Source: Paracoccus sanguinis (GTDB lineage: Bacteria; Pseudomonadota; Alphaproteobacteria; Rhodobacterales; Rhodobacteraceae). Taken from it: DNA of 64,000 nucleotides. The translations under genes and the position numbers were made by a program. The notes beneath the pieces were generated by a model that searched no databases, had not been told where the DNA came from, and saw only the letters and a list, made by a program, of their open reading frames with translations. Positions 28,560 to 37,306 of the stretch are shown piece after piece. The DNA lies in contig NZ_FNNA01000001.1 in assembly GCF_900106665.1 (NCBI RefSeq), forward strand, positions 1,116,001-1,180,000. Reading direction: 5' to 3'. How positions within the stretch are numbered: position 1 is the stretch's first letter; each line of letters starts with the position of its first letter.

Positions 28560-29183
28560 ATGCCCGCCGCCCCCCAGCCGCCCGGCCGAGACGCGCCCGG
28601 CGCCCTGCCGCCCGTGCGGACCCGGATCTGGGACCCGCTCTTGCGCAGCTTTCACTGGCTGCTGGCGGCGGCGGTCATCACCACCTGGCTGCTTGCCAAG
28701 GTCGGCCCGGCCAAGATGACGCTGCATTTCTGGCTGGGCTACTTCATCCTCGGGCTGCTGGCGTTCCGACTGGTCTGGGGCTTCGTCGGCCCGCCCGAGG
28801 CGCGGTTCGCGCATTTCCTGCGCGGGCCGGGCGCCGTCACCCGCTACGCCCGGCACATGTTCTCGCGCGAGCCGAGCTACTGGCCCGGCCACAACCCGCT
28901 GGGCGCGCTGTCGGTGATCGCCATGCTGGGCCTTCTGGCCGCGCAGGCGACGAGCGGGCTCTTCATCGACGCCGACGACTACATCAACGTCGGCCCGCTC
29001 GCGAGTTCGGTGAGCTCGGCCACCCGCAAGGCGATGCTGAGCTGGCACCACCTCGGCGGGACGCTGATCCTCCTCCTCGTGCTGCTGCACGTGGGGATCA
29101 TCCTCTTCTACCGCTTCTGGAAGGGCGAGGACCTCATCCGGCCGATGGTGAACGGGTGGAAAGAGGTGCGCCGCCGCGACTGA
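28560..29183 (+). CDS. Cytochrome b561 / hydrogenase b-type membrane cytochrome
   Basis: This 207-residue protein has four hydrophobic helices with candidate heme-ligating histidines in SFHWLL, LHFWLGY, SWHHLGG and LLHVGII. It belongs to the Ni/Fe-hydrogenase-type b cytochromes, which carry electrons between quinol and a periplasmic partner. The upstream cytochrome c' is the obvious partner here. A GTG just before the ATG gives an alternative start. Confidence 0.9.
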   Translation: MPAAPQPPGRDAPGALPPVRTRIWDPLLRSFHWLLAAAVITTWLLAKVGPAKMTLHFWLGYFILGLLAFRLVWGFVGPPEARFAHFLRGPGAVTRYARHMFSREPSYWPGHNPLGALSVIAMLGLLAAQATSGLFIDADDYINVGPLASSVSSATRKAMLSWHHLGGTLILLLVLLHVGIILFYRFWKGEDLIRPMVNGWKEVRRRD

Positions 29184-29206
29184 GCGGCCACCCGTCTCAC
29201 GGACTG

Positions 29207-31534
29207 TCAGCCGAAGCGGTTGTCGCGCGGAAAGCCGCGCGGCGCCATCCGCCCCGCGGTGGCGCGCTTGCCCAGCCACTCGGTCAGGTCCGGCTCGCTG
29301 CGCGTCCGGCCCGCCGGGTCGAGCCACGACAGCCCCACCGACAGCGTCACGCATTTCGCATCCGCCAGCCCGCCGTCCTTGAACTTCTGCAGCCGCACCC
29401 CCTTGCCGCGCGCCATCTCGGGCAACTCGGACAGCGGGAAGACCAAGAGCTTGCGGTTGTCCCCGACGGTGGCGAGGTGGTCGCCCTCGACCCGCCGGAC
29501 CAGCAGCGCCTCGCCATTCAGCACCTGCTTGCCGGCCCGCGTCTGGGCCAGGATGTCGGACGCGCCGACGATGAACCCGTCCCCGGCCCTCGAGGCCACC
29601 ACGAACTGCTGGTCCTCGCGCCACGGGAACAGGTCCAGCACCGCCGCGTCGTTCGGCAGGTCGATCATCAGCCTGAGCGGTTCCCCCAGGCCCCGCCCGC
29701 CGGGCAGGGTGTTGGCGGGCACGGTGTAGAAGCGGCCGTTGGCGCCGAAGACCATCAGTTTGTCGGTCGTCTCGGCGTGGAGCGCGAGGAACGGGCCGTC
29801 GCCGTCGCGGAACTTCACCTCGGCGTCGAGCGGCTGGTGCCCCTTCACGGCCCGGATCCAGCCCATGCGGGACAGGATCACCGTGACCGGCTCGCGCTCG
29901 ATCATCGCGTCCATGTCGAGCGGCTGAACCTCTTCGCTGGCGGTGATCTCGGTCCGCCGGACGCCGGCGGGGGTGGACTTGCCGAAGAGCCCGCGCACCT
30001 CGCGCAACTGCTCGGCGATGCGCGCCCACTGCCGGCCCTCGTCGGCGGTCAGCGCCAGCAGGCCTGCGCGTTCCTCGGCCAGCCGGTCGCGCTCGGCCCG
30101 CAGCTCGATTTCCTCCAGCCGCCGCAGGGCCCGCAGGCGCATGTTCAGGATCGCCTCGACCTGCGCCTCGGACAGCGCGAACTCGGCCATCATCACGGCC
30201 TTGGGGTCGTCCTCGTAGCGGATGATCTCGATCACCCGGTCGAGGTTCAGGTACGCCACGATATAGCCGTCCAGCACCTCGAGCCGCTGGGCGATCTTCT
30301 CCAGCCGGAACGCGGTGCGGCGCAGCAGCACCTCGCGCCGGTGGTCGAGGAAGGCGCGCAGCACCTCGGTCAGCGAGCAGACGCGGGGCACCCGCCCGTC
30401 GATCAGCACGTTCATGTTCAGCCCGAACCGCACCTCGAGGTCCGAGACGCGGAACAGCGCCGCCATCAGCTGCGCGGGGTCCACCGAGCGCGCCCGGGGT
30501 TCGAGGACGATGCGGATGTCCTCGGCCGATTCGTCGCGGATGTCGGCGAGGATCGGGATCTTCTTGGTCGTGACCAGCTCGGCCAGCCGCTCGATCAGCT
30601 TCGACTTCTGCACCTGATAGGGGATCTCGGTCACGATGATCTGCCAGGTGCCGCGGCCCAGGTCCTCGACCTGCCAGCGGGCCCGCAGGCGCAGGCTGCC
30701 GCGGCCGGTGCGATAGGCCTCGGCCAAGGTCGCCGCGTCCTCGACCAGCACCCCGCCGGTCGGGAAATCGGGGCCGGGCATGATCGCCATCAGCGTCTCG
30801 TGCCGCGCCTCGGGCGACTTGATGAGATGCAGGCAGGCGTCCACGACCTCGTGCAGGTTGTGGGGCGGGATGTTGGTCGCCATCCCCACCGCGATGCCCG
30901 AGGCGCCGTTGCAGAGCAGGTTCGGGAACGCCGCCGGCAGCACCACCGGCTCGGTCAGCGTGCCGTCGTAGTTGGGGCGGAAGTCGACGGCGTCCTCGGC
31001 CAGCCCCTCCATCAGCGTCTCGGCGGCGAGCGTCAGCCGCGCCTCGGTATAGCGGCTCGCGGCCGGGGCATCGCCGTCGATCGAGCCGAAGTTCCCCTGC
31101 CCGTCCACCAGCGGGTAGCGCATGGCGAAGGGCTGGGCGAGGCGCGCCATCGCGTCATAGATCGCGCTGTCGCCGTGCGGGTGATAGTTCCCCATCACGT
31201 CGCCCGAGATCTTCGCCGACTTGCGGAACGCCCCAGTGGGCGAGAGCCTGAGTTCGCGCATCGCATAGAGGATGCGGCGGTGGACCGGCTTCAGCCCGTC
31301 GCGGGCGTCGGGCAGGGCCCGGTGCATGATCGTGGACAGCGCATAGGTCAGGTAGCGCTCGCCGATCGCCCGGCTCAGCGGCTCGGACACCTCGGCCGCC
31401 GTACGCGCGGCGGCCTCGGGGCGCGCGGGGGCGGGGCCGCGGCGGCGGGGGCCGCGCGGGGCCCCTCGGCCCTCGGGCGCGGCGCGGTCGGGGTCGAGGT
31501 CGGGGCGGTCGGGATCGTCGGGGTCGGTCGTCAT
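29207..31534 (-). CDS. parC: DNA topoisomerase IV subunit A
   Basis: This 775-residue ParC has the catalytic tyrosine Y162 in SRYTEARL and the quinolone region [12 protein letters not shown] with serine (S123) and aspartate (D127) at the usual resistance positions, i.e. a susceptible-type sequence. The C-terminal beta-pinwheel follows. The first roughly 45 residues are a Pro/Arg/Asp-rich extension not typical of the family. With ParE it decatenates daughter chromosomes. ParE is not in the window. Confidence 0.95.
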   Translation of the reverse strand: MTTDPDDPDRPDLDPDRAAPEGRGAPRGPRRRGPAPARPEAAARTAAEVSEPLSRAIGERYLTYALSTIMHRALPDARDGLKPVHRRILYAMRELRLSPTGAFRKSAKISGDVMGNYHPHGDSAIYDAMARLAQPFAMRYPLVDGQGNFGSIDGDAPAASRYTEARLTLAAETLMEGLAEDAVDFRPNYDGTLTEPVVLPAAFPNLLCNGASGIAVGMATNIPPHNLHEVVDACLHLIKSPEARHETLMAIMPGPDFPTGGVLVEDAATLAEAYRTGRGSLRLRARWQVEDLGRGTWQIIVTEIPYQVQKSKLIERLAELVTTKKIPILADIRDESAEDIRIVLEPRARSVDPAQLMAALFRVSDLEVRFGLNMNVLIDGRVPRVCSLTEVLRAFLDHRREVLLRRTAFRLEKIAQRLEVLDGYIVAYLNLDRVIEIIRYEDDPKAVMMAEFALSEAQVEAILNMRLRALRRLEEIELRAERDRLAEERAGLLALTADEGRQWARIAEQLREVRGLFGKSTPAGVRRTEITASEEVQPLDMDAMIEREPVTVILSRMGWIRAVKGHQPLDAEVKFRDGDGPFLALHAETTDKLMVFGANGRFYTVPANTLPGGRGLGEPLRLMIDLPNDAAVLDLFPWREDQQFVVASRAGDGFIVGASDILAQTRAGKQVLNGEALLVRRVEGDHLATVGDNRKLLVFPLSELPEMARGKGVRLQKFKDGGLADAKCVTLSVGLSWLDPAGRTRSEPDLTEWLGKRATAGRMAPRGFPRDNRFG

Positions 31535-31753
31535 CCGGCCTGACTACTGGCCCCGCCCCGCCCGGTCCAGCCCCGCCCGGCCGGGCTTCGCCGCGCGTCG
31601 CCCGCGGCCGCGCGCACCCCGCCGGACCACCATCTGGCAAAAACATCACATCACACGGCTGCAATATGACGTGACGACGAAAATGGGGAACGACTCGCGC
31701 CGCGCAGGGGTTGGGGCCGCATCATCGACGCCCTGCACCTGACTGTTACCCCA

Positions 31754-32086
31754 ATGTTACGCGTGATTTCTGCCTCTCTCGTCGCCGGTTTCGCCCTTCT
31801 GGGGGTGATGGGAACCGATGCGACCCCCGCCTACCGACAGGCCGGCATCATGCTGCTGCCGCAGGCGGCCGAGAGGGGGCTGACGCCAGGCGGCCGCTAT
31901 GCGCTCAAGATCGACGCCGCGCTGATCGCCGACCCGCTGCCCGATTCGCACCCGCTCTCCGAACTGCCCGCCGGCACGCAAGTGATCCTGCTCGCCGCCG
32001 CCGCGCCCGACTTTGCGCTGGTGCGTGACTCGGACGGGCGCACCGGCTACGTCGCCCGCACCGCGCTCGCCGCGCGCCAGCCCTGA
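31754..32086 (+). CDS. Secreted SH3-like domain protein
   Basis: This 110-residue protein has an N-terminal hydrophobic segment (MLRVISASLVAGFALLGVMG) that looks like a signal peptide, then a domain resembling bacterial SH3 (ELPAGTQVILLAA ... FALVRDSDGRTGYVARTAL). Such domains bind cell-wall peptides or proteins in the periplasm. It diverges from parC. Family call is by pattern. Confidence 0.65.
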   Translation: MLRVISASLVAGFALLGVMGTDATPAYRQAGIMLLPQAAERGLTPGGRYALKIDAALIADPLPDSHPLSELPAGTQVILLAAAAPDFALVRDSDGRTGYVARTALAARQP

Positions 32087-32092
32087 GCGCGG

Positions 32093-32911
32093 GTGCCCAC
32101 GGTCCTCATCACCGGCTGCTCGTCGGGCATCGGCCTTGACGCCGCCCGCCACCTGCAATCCCGCGGCTGGACCGTCTTCGCCACCTGCCGCACCGAGGCC
32201 GACCTCGCCGCCCGCCGCGCCGAGGGCATGACCGCCCTGCCCCTCGACCTCGCCGACGAGGCCAGCGTCGCCGCCTGCGCGGCCGAGGCCATCGCCCGCG
32301 GCCCGATCGACGCGCTCGTCAACAACGCCGCCTTCGCCCTGCCCGGCGCGGTCGAGGACCTGCCCCGCGGCGGGCTGCGCGCGATCTTCGAGACGAACCT
32401 CTTCGGCACCCACGACCTCACCCGCCGCCTGATCCCGCATTTCCGCGACCAGGGCGCGGGCCGGATCGTCAACGTCAGCTCGGTCCTCGGCCTCGTCGGT
32501 ATCCCCTGGCGCGGCGCCTATGTGGCCAGCAAGTTCGCGCTCGAGGGGCTGACCGACGTGCTGCGGCTCGAGATGCAGGGCACGGGGATCAAGGTCGTGC
32601 TGGTCGAGCCGGGGCCGATCACCAGCCGCATCCGCGCGAACTCCATCCCCCATTTCGAGCGCTGGATCGACTGGCAGGCGAGCCCGCGCGTCGCGCAGTA
32701 TCAGGCCAGCCTGCTCAAGCGCCTCTATGAGCCCTCGGGGCCGGACCGCTTCGAGCTGCCGCCTGCCGCGACCAGCCGCGCCATCGCCCGCGCGCTCGAG
32801 GACCGGAGCCCCCGCGCCCGCTACCGCGTCACCCGCCCGACGACGCTGGCCGCCTATGGGCGCCGGCTGCTGCCCACCGCGGCGCTGGACTGGTTCGCCC
32901 GGCGCAGCTAA
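32093..32911 (+). CDS. Short-chain dehydrogenase/reductase
   Basis: This 272-residue SDR starts at a GTG six bases after the preceding stop. It has TGCSSGIG near residue 7 for NAD(P) binding, NNAA, the catalytic serine in NVSSVLG, and YVASK with catalytic Tyr and Lys. It belongs to the classical SDR group that reduces ketones on varied substrates; no substrate can be named. The C-terminal RYRVTRPTTLAAYGRRLLP resembles acyl- or retinol-type SDR proteins. Confidence 0.88.
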   Translation: MPTVLITGCSSGIGLDAARHLQSRGWTVFATCRTEADLAARRAEGMTALPLDLADEASVAACAAEAIARGPIDALVNNAAFALPGAVEDLPRGGLRAIFETNLFGTHDLTRRLIPHFRDQGAGRIVNVSSVLGLVGIPWRGAYVASKFALEGLTDVLRLEMQGTGIKVVLVEPGPITSRIRANSIPHFERWIDWQASPRVAQYQASLLKRLYEPSGPDRFELPPAATSRAIARALEDRSPRARYRVTRPTTLAAYGRRLLPTAALDWFARRS

Positions 32912-32943
32912 GCTCGCCCATCTCGCGTGCGGCGGAGCCGGTG

Positions 32944-33144
32944 ATGCAAGACAAACCCCTGTTCCTGATCGTCGCAGTCTCGGCGCTGGTCGTCACGGCG
33001 ATCCTCGCCACCGGCATCGGCGGCTTTGCCCGCGGCGGAGAGTTCAACCGCCGCAACGGCAACCGGCTGATGCGCTGGCGGATCATCGCCCAGGCCATCG
33101 CCATCATCATCATCATGGCCGTTGTGGCGATAAGGGGACACTGA
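32944..33144 (+). CDS. Twin-transmembrane HIG1-like small protein
   Basis: This 66-residue protein has two hydrophobic helices (LFLIVAVSALVVTAI and IIAQAIAIIIIMAVVAI) joined by an Asn/Arg-rich loop (NRRNGNRLMRWR) that matches the HIG1-type loop pattern. HIG1 proteins associate with cytochrome oxidase in mitochondria; the bacterial role is not established. It overlaps the next gene by TGATG, so it is co-translated with the adenosyltransferase. Confidence 0.7.
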   Translation: MQDKPLFLIVAVSALVVTAILATGIGGFARGGEFNRRNGNRLMRWRIIAQAIAIIIIMAVVAIRGH

Positions 33145-33716
33145 TGGTCGTTCTGAACAGGATCTACACCCGCACCGGCGATGCGGGCGACACGGCGCTG
33201 TCGGACGGCACCCGCGTGCCGAAGCACGACCCGCGGGTCGAGGCCTATGGCACCGTGGACGAGCTGAACGCCACCCTCGGCCTCGCGCGGCTTCACGCCG
33301 AGGGGCCGATGGCGGCGCAGATCGGGGTGATCCAGAACGAGCTCTTCGACCTCGGCGCCGACCTCTCGCGCCCGCGGATGGCGGCGGACGGCGAGGCCCC
33401 CTATGAGGTCCTGCGGATGATCCAGACCCAGGTGGACCGGCTCGAGGCCGAGATCGACGCGATGAACGCCGCACTCTCGCCGCTGCGCAGCTTCATCCTG
33501 CCCGGCGGCACGCCGCTCGCCACGCATCTGCACCTGAGCCGCACCGTGGCCCGGCGAGCCGAGCGGCGGGCGGTGGAGCTCGCCGCCGGGGGGGACGCCA
33601 ACCCGGTGGCGGTGCGCTACCTCAACCGGCTGTCGGACTGGCTGTTCGTCGCGGGCCGGGTGGCCAACGCGAACGGGGCCGACGACGTGCTCTGGGTGCC
33701 GGGCGCCTCGCGCTAG
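33144..33716 (+). CDS. Cob(I)yrinic acid a,c-diamide / cob(I)alamin adenosyltransferase, PduO type
   Basis: This 190-residue enzyme has the PduO-family N-terminus IYTRTGDAGDTAL with YGTVDELNA and the LSRTVARRAER helix that binds ATP and cobalamin. It makes adenosylcobalamin, needed by methylmalonyl-CoA mutase and other enzymes. The start ATG overlaps the preceding stop. It lies just ahead of etfBA, a gene order I recall from other Rhodobacteraceae. Confidence 0.92.
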   Translation: MVVLNRIYTRTGDAGDTALSDGTRVPKHDPRVEAYGTVDELNATLGLARLHAEGPMAAQIGVIQNELFDLGADLSRPRMAADGEAPYEVLRMIQTQVDRLEAEIDAMNAALSPLRSFILPGGTPLATHLHLSRTVARRAERRAVELAAGGDANPVAVRYLNRLSDWLFVAGRVANANGADDVLWVPGASR

Positions 33717-33857
33717 CGCTAGCAGCCGCCGCGGCGCCCCGAGGGGCGCGCCAAGACGCGGCGTTCCGCGCCGGAATGTCGCATTTTCCCCTGTCCCTGC
33801 CGGGCGGGGGCCGTTATCCCGTCCTGCGAACGGACGTAACTGTGTGGGAGTGAGCCG

Positions 33858-34616
33858 ATGAAGGTTCTCGTGCCGGTCAAGCGCGTGATCGACTATAACG
33901 TCAAGCCGCGTGTGAAGGCAGACGGGTCCGGGGTGGACCTGTCGAACGTCAAGATGTCGATGAACCCCTTTGACGAGATCGCCGTCGAAGAGGCGATCCG
34001 GCTGAAGGAAAAGGGCGCCGCGACCGAGATCGTGGTGGTCTCGATCGGGGTCAAGCAGGCCGCCGAGACGATCCGCACCGCGCTGGCGATGGGGGCCGAC
34101 CGCGGCATCCTGATCGTCGCCGCCGACGACGTGCACCAGGACATCGAGCCGCTGGCCGTCGCCAAGCTGCTCAAGGCCGTCGTGGACGAGGAAAAGCCCG
34201 AGCTGGTCATCGCCGGCAAGCAGGCCATCGACAACGACATGAACGCCACCGGCCAGATGCTCGCCGCGCTGCTCGGCTGGGGCCAGGCGACCTTCGCCAA
34301 CTCGGTCGAGATCGACGGCGGCGCCGCCAAGGTCTCGCGTGAGGTCGATGGCGGTCTGCAGACGATCAGCGTCAAGCTGCCGGCGGTGGTCACCGCCGAC
34401 CTGCGCCTGAACGAGCCGCGCTACGCCTCGCTGCCCAACATCATGAAGGCGAAGAAGAAAGAGCTGACCGAAAAGACCGCCGCCAATTATGGCGTCGACA
34501 CGACCCCGCGCCTGAGCGTCGTCAAGACCTCGGAGCCCGAGGGCCGCAAGGCCGGGATCAAGGTCGGCTCGGTCGATGAGCTGGTGGCGAAACTGAAAGA
34601 AGCGGGGGTGGTGTGA
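33858..34616 (+). CDS. etfB: Electron transfer flavoprotein subunit beta
   Basis: This 252-residue EtfB has the N-terminal [15 protein letters not shown] and the AMP-binding loop region ([17 protein letters not shown]). It pairs with EtfA to carry electrons from acyl-CoA dehydrogenases to ETF-ubiquinone oxidoreductase. Its stop overlaps the etfA start as TGATG. Confidence 0.96.
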   Translation: MKVLVPVKRVIDYNVKPRVKADGSGVDLSNVKMSMNPFDEIAVEEAIRLKEKGAATEIVVVSIGVKQAAETIRTALAMGADRGILIVAADDVHQDIEPLAVAKLLKAVVDEEKPELVIAGKQAIDNDMNATGQMLAALLGWGQATFANSVEIDGGAAKVSREVDGGLQTISVKLPAVVTADLRLNEPRYASLPNIMKAKKKELTEKTAANYGVDTTPRLSVVKTSEPEGRKAGIKVGSVDELVAKLKEAGVV

Positions 34617-35545
34617 TGGCCGTTCTTCTGGTTGCCGAACTCAACAACGGGCGTGAACTCGCGGTGGACGCCACCGCCAAGGCCCTGACCGCCGGCAAGA
34701 AGCTGGGCGACGTGACGGTGCTGGTCGCCGGCCACGACTGCCACGGCGCCGCCGACGAGGCCGCCAAGCTCGACGGCGTGTCCAAGGTGATCTGCGTCAG
34801 CTCGCCCGCCTTCGCGCATGGGCTGGCCGAGCCGGTGTCGGACCTGATCGTGAAGATGGCGGGCGATTTCAGCCACATCGTCATGCCCTCGACCGCGAGC
34901 GCGAAGAACATCGCCCCGCGGGTCGCGGCGCTGCTGGACGTGATGGTGATCTCGGACGTGATGGAGGTCGTGGACGGCGACACCTTCGCCCGCCCGATCT
35001 ACGCCGGCAACGCCATCCAGACGGTGAAGTCCTCGGACAAGGTCAAGGTGCTGACCGTCCGCACCGCGTCGTTCGACGCGGCCGGTCAGGGCGGCTCGGC
35101 GACGGTCGACCACAACGAGGAAGCGGGCGAAAGCGCGCTGTCGTCGTGGGTCGAGGACAAGGTCGCCGCCTCGGACCGCCCGGAACTGACCTCGGCTAAG
35201 CGGATCGTCTCGGGCGGCCGCGCGGTCGGCTCGAAGGACGGGTTCCAGATCGTCGAGAAGCTGGCCGACAAGCTGGGCGCCGCCGTCGGCGCGTCCCGCG
35301 CGGCGGTCGATTCGGGCTATGCCCCGAACGACTGGCAGGTGGGCCAGACCGGCAAGGTCGTGGCGCCTGACCTCTACATCGCGGCCGGCATCTCGGGGGC
35401 GATCCAGCACCTCGCCGGGATGAAGGATTCCAAGGTGATCGTGGCAATCAACAAGGACGAAGAGGCGCCGATCTTCCAGGTAGCCGACTACGGCCTCGTG
35501 GGCGACATCTTCACCATCCTGCCCGAGCTGACCGAAAAGCTCTGA
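34616..35545 (+). CDS. etfA: Electron transfer flavoprotein subunit alpha
   Basis: This 309-residue EtfA has the C-terminal FAD domain, with [26 protein letters not shown] and [15 protein letters not shown]. Together with EtfB and the ETF-QO at 57602-59257 it links beta-oxidation to the quinone pool. A strong terminator follows. Confidence 0.96.
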   Translation: MAVLLVAELNNGRELAVDATAKALTAGKKLGDVTVLVAGHDCHGAADEAAKLDGVSKVICVSSPAFAHGLAEPVSDLIVKMAGDFSHIVMPSTASAKNIAPRVAALLDVMVISDVMEVVDGDTFARPIYAGNAIQTVKSSDKVKVLTVRTASFDAAGQGGSATVDHNEEAGESALSSWVEDKVAASDRPELTSAKRIVSGGRAVGSKDGFQIVEKLADKLGAAVGASRAAVDSGYAPNDWQVGQTGKVVAPDLYIAAGISGAIQHLAGMKDSKVIVAINKDEEAPIFQVADYGLVGDIFTILPELTEKL

Positions 35546-35569
35546 GGCGCCGACCCGCGCGAGTGACAG

Positions 35570-35604
35570 ACCGCCCGGACGCCCCCCGCGCCCGGGCGGT
35601 TTTG
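35570..35604 (+). terminator. Rho-independent terminator after etfA
   Basis: The stem ACCGCCCGG / CCGGGCGGT is followed by TTTTG, 25 bases after the etfA stop. The hydroxyacyl-CoA dehydrogenase downstream is therefore a separate unit or depends on partial readthrough. Confidence 0.88.
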
Positions 35605-35666
35605 TCATTGAGGCCCGCCGCGCTTTCCGCCTATCGTCCCGCAGGATAAGGGGGAAGGGTCGGGAC

Positions 35667-36542
35667 ATGGCAATCCAATCGGTCGGAATCGTCGGCGCCG
35701 GGCAGATGGGCAACGGGATCGCGCATGTGTTTGCGCTGGCCGGGTATGACGTGCTCTTGAACGACGTCAGCGCCGAGGCGCTCGACAAGGCGATGGCGAC
35801 CATCGACCGCAACCTCGAACGCCAAGTCAGCCGCGGCAAGGTCTCGGCCGAGGACAAGGCCGCCACCATGGCCCGCATCCGCACCACCTCGAACGTCGAG
35901 GACATCGCCGGCACCGACCTGGTGATCGAGGCCGCGACCGAGCGCGAGGACATCAAGAACAAGATCTTCGAGGCGATCGTCCCGCATCTGGGGCCGGACA
36001 CCATCCTGACCTCGAACACCTCGTCGATCTCGATCACCCGGCTGGCGAGCCGCACCGACCGGCCCGAGAAGTTCATGGGCTTCCACTTCATGAACCCCGT
36101 GCCGGTGATGCAGCTGGTCGAGCTGATCCGCGGCATCGCCACCGACGAGGCGACCTACAAGACGCTGGTCGAGGTGGTCGAGAAGCTGGGCAAGACCAGC
36201 GCCAGCGCCGAGGATTTCCCGGCCTTCATCGTCAACCGCATCCTGATGCCGATGATCAACGAGGCGGTCTATACGCTCTACGAAGGGGTCGGCTCGGTCA
36301 AATCCATCGACGAGTCGATGAAGCTTGGCGCCAACCACCCGATGGGGCCGCTGGAGCTTGCTGATTTCATCGGGCTCGACACCTGCCTGGCCATCATGAA
36401 CGTGCTGCACGATGGACTGGCCGACACCAAGTATCGCCCCTGCCCGCTTCTGACGAAATACGTCGAGGCCGGGTGGCTGGGCCGCAAGTCGGGTCGCGGC
36501 TTCTACGACTACCGCGGCGAGACCCCGGTGCCCACGCGCTGA
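35667..36542 (+). CDS. hbd: 3-hydroxybutyryl-CoA dehydrogenase
   Basis: This 291-residue enzyme has the Rossmann GIVGAGQMGNGIA near residue 7, the catalytic histidine in MGFHFMNPVPVM with Glu in QLVELIRG, and the C-terminal dimer domain ending GRGFYDY. It interconverts acetoacetyl-CoA and 3-hydroxybutyryl-CoA (or other short 3-hydroxyacyl-CoA). It follows etfBA. Confidence 0.93.
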   Translation: MAIQSVGIVGAGQMGNGIAHVFALAGYDVLLNDVSAEALDKAMATIDRNLERQVSRGKVSAEDKAATMARIRTTSNVEDIAGTDLVIEAATEREDIKNKIFEAIVPHLGPDTILTSNTSSISITRLASRTDRPEKFMGFHFMNPVPVMQLVELIRGIATDEATYKTLVEVVEKLGKTSASAEDFPAFIVNRILMPMINEAVYTLYEGVGSVKSIDESMKLGANHPMGPLELADFIGLDTCLAIMNVLHDGLADTKYRPCPLLTKYVEAGWLGRKSGRGFYDYRGETPVPTR

Positions 36543-36601
36543 GTTGCGCTGCCGGACCGGGGGCTGTCTGCCCCCGGGCCGCTGCCGCGGCCTTCCTCAC
36601 T

Positions 36602-36626
36602 GAAAACAGTCCACCGGACTGTTTTC
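36602..36626. terminator. Perfect palindrome between convergent hbd and plsY (bidirectional terminator, repeated element)
   Basis: GAAAACAGTCC and GGACTGTTTTC form an 11-base perfect stem with a three-base loop and a TTTTC end in both directions, so it can terminate both converging transcripts. A related GAGGATACTTGCATCCAGC element lies at 36652-36670. I recall such elements as numerous in Rhodobacteraceae intergenic regions. Confidence 0.75.
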
Positions 36627-36649
36627 CGGGCGTTCGGAAGCCCGAGGAT

Positions 36650-36673
36650 ACTTGCATCCAGCCCGAGGAAGCG
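36650..36673 (+). repeat. Dispersed intergenic repeat, divergent copy
   Basis: The sequence gaggatacttgcatccagc followed by ccgagg shares its layout with the copies at 48979-49020 and 52116-52160 (GGATAYTT core, TCCAGCCCGAGG end), though the middle differs. It sits just before the 3' end of plsY. Confidence 0.5.
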
Positions 36674-36679
36674 GGGGCG

Positions 36680-37306
36680 CTAACCCTTGCTGCCGATCCG
36701 CGGTTCGGTGCCTGCGAGGATGCGGGCGATGTTGGCGCGGTGGCGGATGACGATCAGCACCGCCATGAACGCGGTCGCCGCCGCGAGCCCCCGCAGCCCG
36801 AAGATCAGCGCAAAGACCGGCGCCCCGGCCGCGGCGACCAGCGCCGAGAGGGACGAGATGCGGGTGATCGCCGCCGTGGCGAGCCACAGCCCGCAGGCGA
36901 TCAGCCCGACCGGCAGGAACAGCGCCAGCGTGGTGCCGAGGAACGTGGCCACCCCCTTGCCGCCCCGGAACCCCAGCCAGACCGGGAACAAGTGGCCGAG
37001 GAACGCCGCCGATCCCGCGACCAGCGCGGCCCACTCGCCCGCCAGCTCGCGCGCCACCAGCACCGCGATGGCGCCCTTGCCGCTGTCGAGCAGCAGCGTC
37101 GCCAGCGCCGCTCCCTTGTGGCCGGTCCTGAGCACGTTGGTGGCGCCGATGTTGCCCGAGCCGATGACGCGCAGGTCGCCCAGGCCCAGCGCCCGGGTGA
37201 TGACCAGCCCGAACGGCACCGACCCGAGCAGATAGCCGCCCAGCGCGGCCAGCAGCAGCGTGACCGCGGCGGCCGCGGGCAGGGTGGCGATCAGCACCTC
37301 ATTCAT
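36680..37306 (-). CDS. plsY: Glycerol-3-phosphate acyltransferase PlsY
   Basis: This 208-residue inner-membrane protein has about five helices and the PlsY motifs GYLLGSVPFG, GSGNIGATNVLRTG, and the AFLGHLFPVWLGFRGGKG segment. It transfers acyl from acyl-phosphate to glycerol 3-phosphate, the first step of phospholipid synthesis. The start overlaps the dihydroorotase-like gene stop by eight bases, so it is the last gene of the pyrB-pyrC-plsY operon. Confidence 0.95.
   Translation of the reverse strand: MNEVLIATLPAAAAVTLLLAALGGYLLGSVPFGLVITRALGLGDLRVIGSGNIGATNVLRTGHKGAALATLLLDSGKGAIAVLVARELAGEWAALVAGSAAFLGHLFPVWLGFRGGKGVATFLGTTLALFLPVGLIACGLWLATAAITRISSLSALVAAAGAPVFALIFGLRGLAAATAFMAVLIVIRHRANIARILAGTEPRIGSKG

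Noticed and set aside
29156..31543. Very long open frame opposite parC, and similar long frames opposite other genes (for example 25241-27958 and 41879-45442)
   Set aside because: They mirror real genes in very GC-rich DNA, have no family signatures outside the true genes and are shadows of codon bias.
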